Position numbers and translations under genes: made by a program | Shown: positions 60,890 through 64,000 of the stretch, in pieces | Layout: the number at the start of each line of letters is the position of its first letter | Position numbering within the stretch: position 1 is the stretch's first letter | Source: Labrys sp. WJW | GTDB taxonomy: Bacteria; Pseudomonadota; Alphaproteobacteria; Rhizobiales; Labraceae | Direction of reading: 5' to 3' | Length of the DNA stretch: 64,000 bases | Assembly (NCBI RefSeq): GCF_001676615.1 | Contig: NZ_LYXZ01000034.1 | Coordinates: forward strand, 62,001 to 126,000 | The notes under the pieces: model-generated | Seen by the model: only the letters and a program-made list of their open reading frames with translations | What the model was told of the DNA's origin: nothing | Databases searched by the model: none

Positions 60890-61481
60890 CGCCATCAGTG
60901 CAGGGCGTTTGGAGTCCCGTAGCGCCTTTGCCGGCCTGCTCAAACCGGTCGGAACGGGAGCAGGCGTCACCGTGCAGGATCGCTCGGGCCTGGAAATCGT
61001 CACCCTGGCCGCCCGCAAGGGCCAGGAGGGGGCCTTGGCCGCGCGCATGCAGGCCGCCTATGGCTTGCGATTGCCCGATAGCCCCAAGCGGGTCGTGTCC
61101 GGTACGCTCGCCGCCCTGGGCACCGGGCCGTCGGCCTGGCTGGTCACGCGCGAGGCGGGCGAACCCAATCTGCTCGTCTCGGATTTGATCGAGGCCGTGG
61201 GCACACTCGCGTCGGTAACCGACCAGACCTCCGGCTATGCTGTGCTGAAGGTCTCAGGCCCGCATGTCCGCGATATGTTCGCCAAGGGCCTGGACATCGA
61301 CCTGCATCCGCGTGCGTTCGCACCAGGCGATGCCGCCGTGACGGCCTGCTCGCACATCGGCGTGACGCTTTGGCAGCTCGATGAAACGCCGACCTACGAG
61401 ATCGCCTTGTTCCGCAGCATGGCCGGCAGCTTTTGGCATTGGCTGAGCGACAGCGCCGCCGAATTCGGCCTGGCTGTATAA
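60882..61481 (+). CDS. soxG: Sarcosine oxidase subunit gamma
   Basis: 199-residue structural subunit with a GcvT-like fold. ATG at 60882 lies within the last codons of soxA. Conserved segments ALGTGPSAWLVTRE, VTDQTSGYAVLKVSGPHVRD and ELDPRAF-like DLHPRAFAPGDAAVTACSHI. The usual glyA, purU or folate genes are absent downstream, so the operon here is only the enzyme. Confidence 0.95.
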   Translation: MFDAISAGRLESRSAFAGLLKPVGTGAGVTVQDRSGLEIVTLAARKGQEGALAARMQAAYGLRLPDSPKRVVSGTLAALGTGPSAWLVTREAGEPNLLVSDLIEAVGTLASVTDQTSGYAVLKVSGPHVRDMFAKGLDIDLHPRAFAPGDAAVTACSHIGVTLWQLDETPTYEIALFRSMAGSFWHWLSDSAAEFGLAV

Positions 61482-61485
61482 GGAA

Positions 61486-61505
61486 GGCTGGTCTTTGGAC
61501 CAGCC
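61486..61505 (+). terminator. Stem-loop after soxG
   Basis: GGCTGGTC-TTTG-GACCAGCC, a perfect 8-bp hairpin five bases after the soxG stop. There is no T-run, so it may be a transcript-stabilising end rather than a classical terminator. Confidence 0.5.
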
Positions 61506-61561
61506 CTCAACAAGGAGTTTCGAACAAGCAGCGAAAAAGGCCGGGACGGGGCATTGCGACC

Positions 61562-61876
61562 CCTCATCCGCTTGCCGGCACCTTCTCCCCTTGCGGGCTA
61601 TCGAATTCACACATCTCAACTGAGACAAGTAAAGCGCGTGAATCCCTCCCCGGCTTCGGGGAGGGTGGCCCGGCAAAGCCGGGTCGGGTGGGGTAGAGTG
61701 GCGCGATCTCGCCATCGTCAGGCCTGCTGGCGCCACTTTCCCCCTTCCGTCGACGCTTCGCATCGCCACCTTCCCCAACGTCGGGGAAGGATTTTCGGCG
61801 CCATATACTGGCGATACTGCGATGTGTGAATCGGATAGCCCTTGCGGGAGAAGGTGCCCCGAGGGGGCGGATGAGG
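61562..61876. repeat. Composite element with long inverted ends
   Basis: Left arm 61562-61615 and right arm 61821-61876 are imperfect complements of each other: CCTCATCCGC...GGCACCTTCTCCC...TTCACACATC against GATGTGTGAATC...GGGAGAAGGTGCC...GCGGATGAGG. The interior holds further paired words (CTCCCCGGCTTCGGGGAG; CCTTCCCCAACGTCGGGGAAGG). This is a nested set of dispersed repeats, several shared with 25497-25590. No coding capacity. Confidence 0.65.
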
Positions 61877-61921
61877 AGTTGCTCCACCCGATCTGGACTT
61901 CGGACCCAACACTCTGAAAGT

Positions 61922-61939
61922 GCCGGTCTGAAGACCGGC
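61922..61939 (-). terminator. Stem-loop after the oligopeptide-binding protein gene
   Basis: GCCGGTC-TGAA-GACCGGC, a perfect 7-bp hairpin six bases beyond the stop of the minus-strand gene, followed on that strand by ACTTTC. Weak T-run; a probable transcript end. Confidence 0.5.
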
Positions 61940-61945
61940 CTCCGA

Positions 61946-63541
61946 TTATTCCTTGCTGAGGAATCGTGTCAGGTGCTCGTTGGCGGCATTGTCCTGCCAG
62001 CCCTTCACCTTGTTCGAGACCAACCAGAGGTCGGCATTGGAGAGCAAGGGGGCTACGGGCTGGTCGCGCGCCAGCAGGGCCTCGGCATCCTCCAGGATCT
62101 TCAAACGCTTGGCCGGATCGGTTTCGGTATAGGATTTGGCGACCAGTGCGTCATAGTCCGGGCTGGCGAAATGGGAATAGTTGAACGCCTTGTTGGCCGT
62201 CGTCGGTAGCGCAAGGAAGTTTTCCGCGTCGGCATAGTCGGCCACCCAGGCTGCGCGCGCCACCTCGAAGGTTCCGCCGTCGCGCAGGAAGGCGTAGTGG
62301 GACTTGCTGTCCGAATTGAGCAGGGAGACCTCGACGCCGAGCGCTTTCCACATGTCGGCCACGGCGGTGGCGATCCGGCGATTATTGTCGTTGGTGCCGA
62401 AACGGATGGTGAGTTTCAGCGGCTTGCCGCCCTCGCCGAATCCCGCCTGCTTGAGCAGGTCCTTGGCCGCGTCCTCGCGATCGAGCTGAGGCTTGTCGGC
62501 GAAGTCCGGCTTGGCGGGCGTATAGCCCGGCAAGCCGGAGGGGACAAAGCTGTAGCTGCCGACGCGCGTGCCAGAGAAGATTTTCTCGGCCAGGAAGTCG
62601 CGATCGACCGCCATCGACAGGGCACGTCGAACCCTGGCATCGTCAAAGGGCGGGGTGCGGGTATCGAAGGCATAGTATTCATTGGTCAGGTTGGGCGAGA
62701 CATGAACCTGATCGCCCACTTTCTCCTTGAGAAGTTTCAGCTGATCGGCCGCGAACTCGAAGGTCATGTCGAGCTCGTCCGCAAGAAAGCGCCGCTGGGC
62801 GGCAGCCTGGTCATCGATCGGATAGGAGATCACCTTGTCGATGTGGACATTGGCGGCATCCCAGTAGCGCGGATTCTTCACCAGCGTGACATGATCATTG
62901 GCGAGATTCTCCGTCAGGGTGTAGGCGCCATTGGAGATCAAATTGCCAGGCTTGACGAAATCGGCCTTGAGCTTCTCGACTGAGGCCTGATGCACCGGCA
63001 GGGCGGCCTGATTGGCCAAGAGCTGCAGGAGATAAGGCGTCGGCCGTTCCAGCGTGATCTCCAGCGTCCTGTCGTCGAGGGGCTTGACGCCCAGCGTGTC
63101 GACGCCGGCCTTGCCGCTGTTCACGGCTTCGGCATTCTTGATCGGATAGAACAGATTGGCGAAGCTGGCGGCTTCCTTGGGATCCTCGAGCCGTCGGAAG
63201 CTGAAGACGAAGTCAGCGGCCGTGACCGGATCGCCATTCGACCATTTGGCATTGGGGCGCAGCTTGAAGGTGTAGACGAGACCATCGGGGGAGATCGTCC
63301 AGCTCTCGGCTGTCCCCGCCGTGATCTTGCCCGCGGCGTCGAAAACGGTGAGCCCCTCGAACAGGTCCTTGAGGATGAATTGCTCGGCGATGATCGAGCT
63401 GTGGGTCGGATCGAGGGTCTGGGCCTCGGCGCCATTGCCTTTGTGCAGCACGACCTCGGCCAGGGCGGGGCAGGCGGCACCCCCCAGGAGGCCGGCAGTG
63501 AGGGGAAGGACGAGGGCGAATAGTCTCAATGCGGGCTTCAT
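61946..63541 (-). CDS. Oligopeptide ABC transporter substrate-binding protein (OppA-like)
   Basis: 531-residue family 5 binding protein with a Sec signal peptide (cleavage after CPALA). OppA-type landmarks: EAQTLDPTHSSIIAEQFILK, DLFEGLTVFD, YTFKLRPNAKWSNGDPVTA, NGAYTL, VRRALSMAVDRDFL and the C-terminal PVAPLLSNADLWLV. It is not encoded with permeases or ATPases in this window, like the other family 5 protein at 12475. It would bind short peptides for an unlinked transporter, or act as a chaperone-like sensor. Confidence 0.93.
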   Translation of the reverse strand: MKPALRLFALVLPLTAGLLGGAACPALAEVVLHKGNGAEAQTLDPTHSSIIAEQFILKDLFEGLTVFDAAGKITAGTAESWTISPDGLVYTFKLRPNAKWSNGDPVTAADFVFSFRRLEDPKEAASFANLFYPIKNAEAVNSGKAGVDTLGVKPLDDRTLEITLERPTPYLLQLLANQAALPVHQASVEKLKADFVKPGNLISNGAYTLTENLANDHVTLVKNPRYWDAANVHIDKVISYPIDDQAAAQRRFLADELDMTFEFAADQLKLLKEKVGDQVHVSPNLTNEYYAFDTRTPPFDDARVRRALSMAVDRDFLAEKIFSGTRVGSYSFVPSGLPGYTPAKPDFADKPQLDREDAAKDLLKQAGFGEGGKPLKLTIRFGTNDNNRRIATAVADMWKALGVEVSLLNSDSKSHYAFLRDGGTFEVARAAWVADYADAENFLALPTTANKAFNYSHFASPDYDALVAKSYTETDPAKRLKILEDAEALLARDQPVAPLLSNADLWLVSNKVKGWQDNAANEHLTRFLSKE

Positions 63542-63684
63542 GCGGACTTCCCCTTATGGGTGTCCCGGCCGGTGCCGAGATTCGTGATGGGCCGAGTAAA
63601 CTGGCTGGTCCTGCTCGCGGCAACCCTGGATATTTGCTGGGGGAAACGTCCTGTCGTCGGCGGCAGGTATCGTCTCGCCGGGCA

Positions 63685-64000
63685 TCAGGTGGCGGTCCGG
63701 CGCAACAACAAGATGAGTCCGGCCGCGATGATGAAGGCAGCACCGAGCAGCGTCACGCCATCCGGTACATCGCCGAAGGCGAAATAACCGACGATGGCGG
63801 CACCGACGAGTTCCGCATAGACGAGGGGCGCCAGGGTCGAGGCATCGGCGAGCCGGAAGGCGATGATGGAGAGCAGGTGGCAGACCGCCGAGATCAGCCC
63901 GAGACCGGCGAAGAGCAGCAGGTGATCGCCGGCAGGGGTGGTCCAGGAAAGCACGGCCTGCGGCGTGAGGAGCGCCGCACCGATGAGGCACTGGAAAGCC
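63685..64000 (-). CDS. EamA/DMT family transporter (5' end outside window)
   Basis: The last 105 or so codons of a DMT permease gene run off the right edge. Visible spans include LLLFAGLGLISAVCHLLSII, APLVYAELVGAAIVGYFAFG and LLGAAFIIAAGLILLLRRT, the second EamA repeat ending of RhaT/YdcZ-like carriers. The frame is open through the window edge, so the apparent start at 63954 is internal. The 143 bases separating it from the OppA-like gene show no promoter I can name. Confidence 0.85.
   Translation of the reverse strand, partial: AFQCLIGAALLTPQAVLSWTTPAGDHLLLFAGLGLISAVCHLLSIIAFRLADASTLAPLVYAELVGAAIVGYFAFGDVPDGVTLLGAAFIIAAGLILLLRRTAT

Overview
The window is high-GC, gene-dense chromosomal DNA from an alphaproteobacterium, most likely a member of the Hyphomicrobiales (Rhizobiales). 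The evidence is the ELM1-like gene–trxB–lsrB/vtlR order followed by a probable AbcR-type (alpha-r15) small RNA, a DUF1127 protein, a four-subunit sarcosine oxidase, many ABC sugar and peptide uptake genes, several LysR/SDR pairs, and palindromic repeat families of the sort common in this order. No tRNA, rRNA, CRISPR array, integrase or transposase was found. The species cannot be named from the sequence alone.

Layout. 1-1.7 kb: an FAD monooxygenase (cut by the window edge) divergent from a MarR regulator, with a clean operator between them. 1.8-5.4 kb: RlpA-like protein, ELM1-family protein, thioredoxin reductase and the LysR regulator LsrB/VtlR. 5.4-6.4 kb: no protein gene, but a well-formed small RNA gene with promoter, three hairpins and intrinsic terminator. 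6.4-12.3 kb: GFA protein, CadC-type regulator with TPRs, DUF1127 protein, TIGR02466 oxygenase, SDR, YiiX-like amidase and a cation/H+ exchanger. 12.5-19.2 kb: orphan peptide-binding protein, P-loop ATPase, MFS transporter, secreted hypothetical protein, dapA with a leader ORF and terminator (probable attenuator), and a metallophosphoesterase. 19.4-25.5 kb: DMT permease, then a ribose/galactofuranose-type ABC operon divergent from an FCD regulator with two DNA-binding domains. 25.7-29.2 kb: a divergent stand-alone EF-Tu paralogue and a DEAD-box RNA helicase. 29.5-36.9 kb: rhomboid protease fusion, TetR, LysE exporter/WYL regulator pair with operators, DUF72, AlkB, LysR/SDR pair. 36.9-42.5 kb: ECF sigma factor with its YciI/DGPF partner, LysR, L,D-transpeptidase lipoprotein, TetR, a short DUF1176 protein and a small unknown gene. 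42.6-50.8 kb: a carbohydrate ABC operon with a sugar epimerase, divergent from a Gfo/Idh/MocA dehydrogenase, then an SDR/LysR pair. 50.8-56 kb: aldo/keto reductase and a 1338-residue seven-PAS GGDEF-EAL protein. 56.4-61.5 kb: soxBDAG. 61.5-64 kb: a mosaic repeat, an orphan oligopeptide-binding protein and the 3' part of a DMT permease gene.

How the parts may work together. The region reads as nutrient scavenging (sugars, peptides, methylated amines) with dense local regulation. The regulatory thread worth following is LsrB/VtlR next to a probable AbcR sRNA: AbcR RNAs silence ABC-transporter mRNAs in related bacteria, and this window is rich in such transporters. An 18-of-21-base motif upstream of the sRNA promoter recurs between the FCD regulator and the ribose-type ABC operon. 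Other items of interest are the divergent EF-Tu, the dapA leader, and several repeat elements, two of which supply the stop codon of the neighbouring gene.
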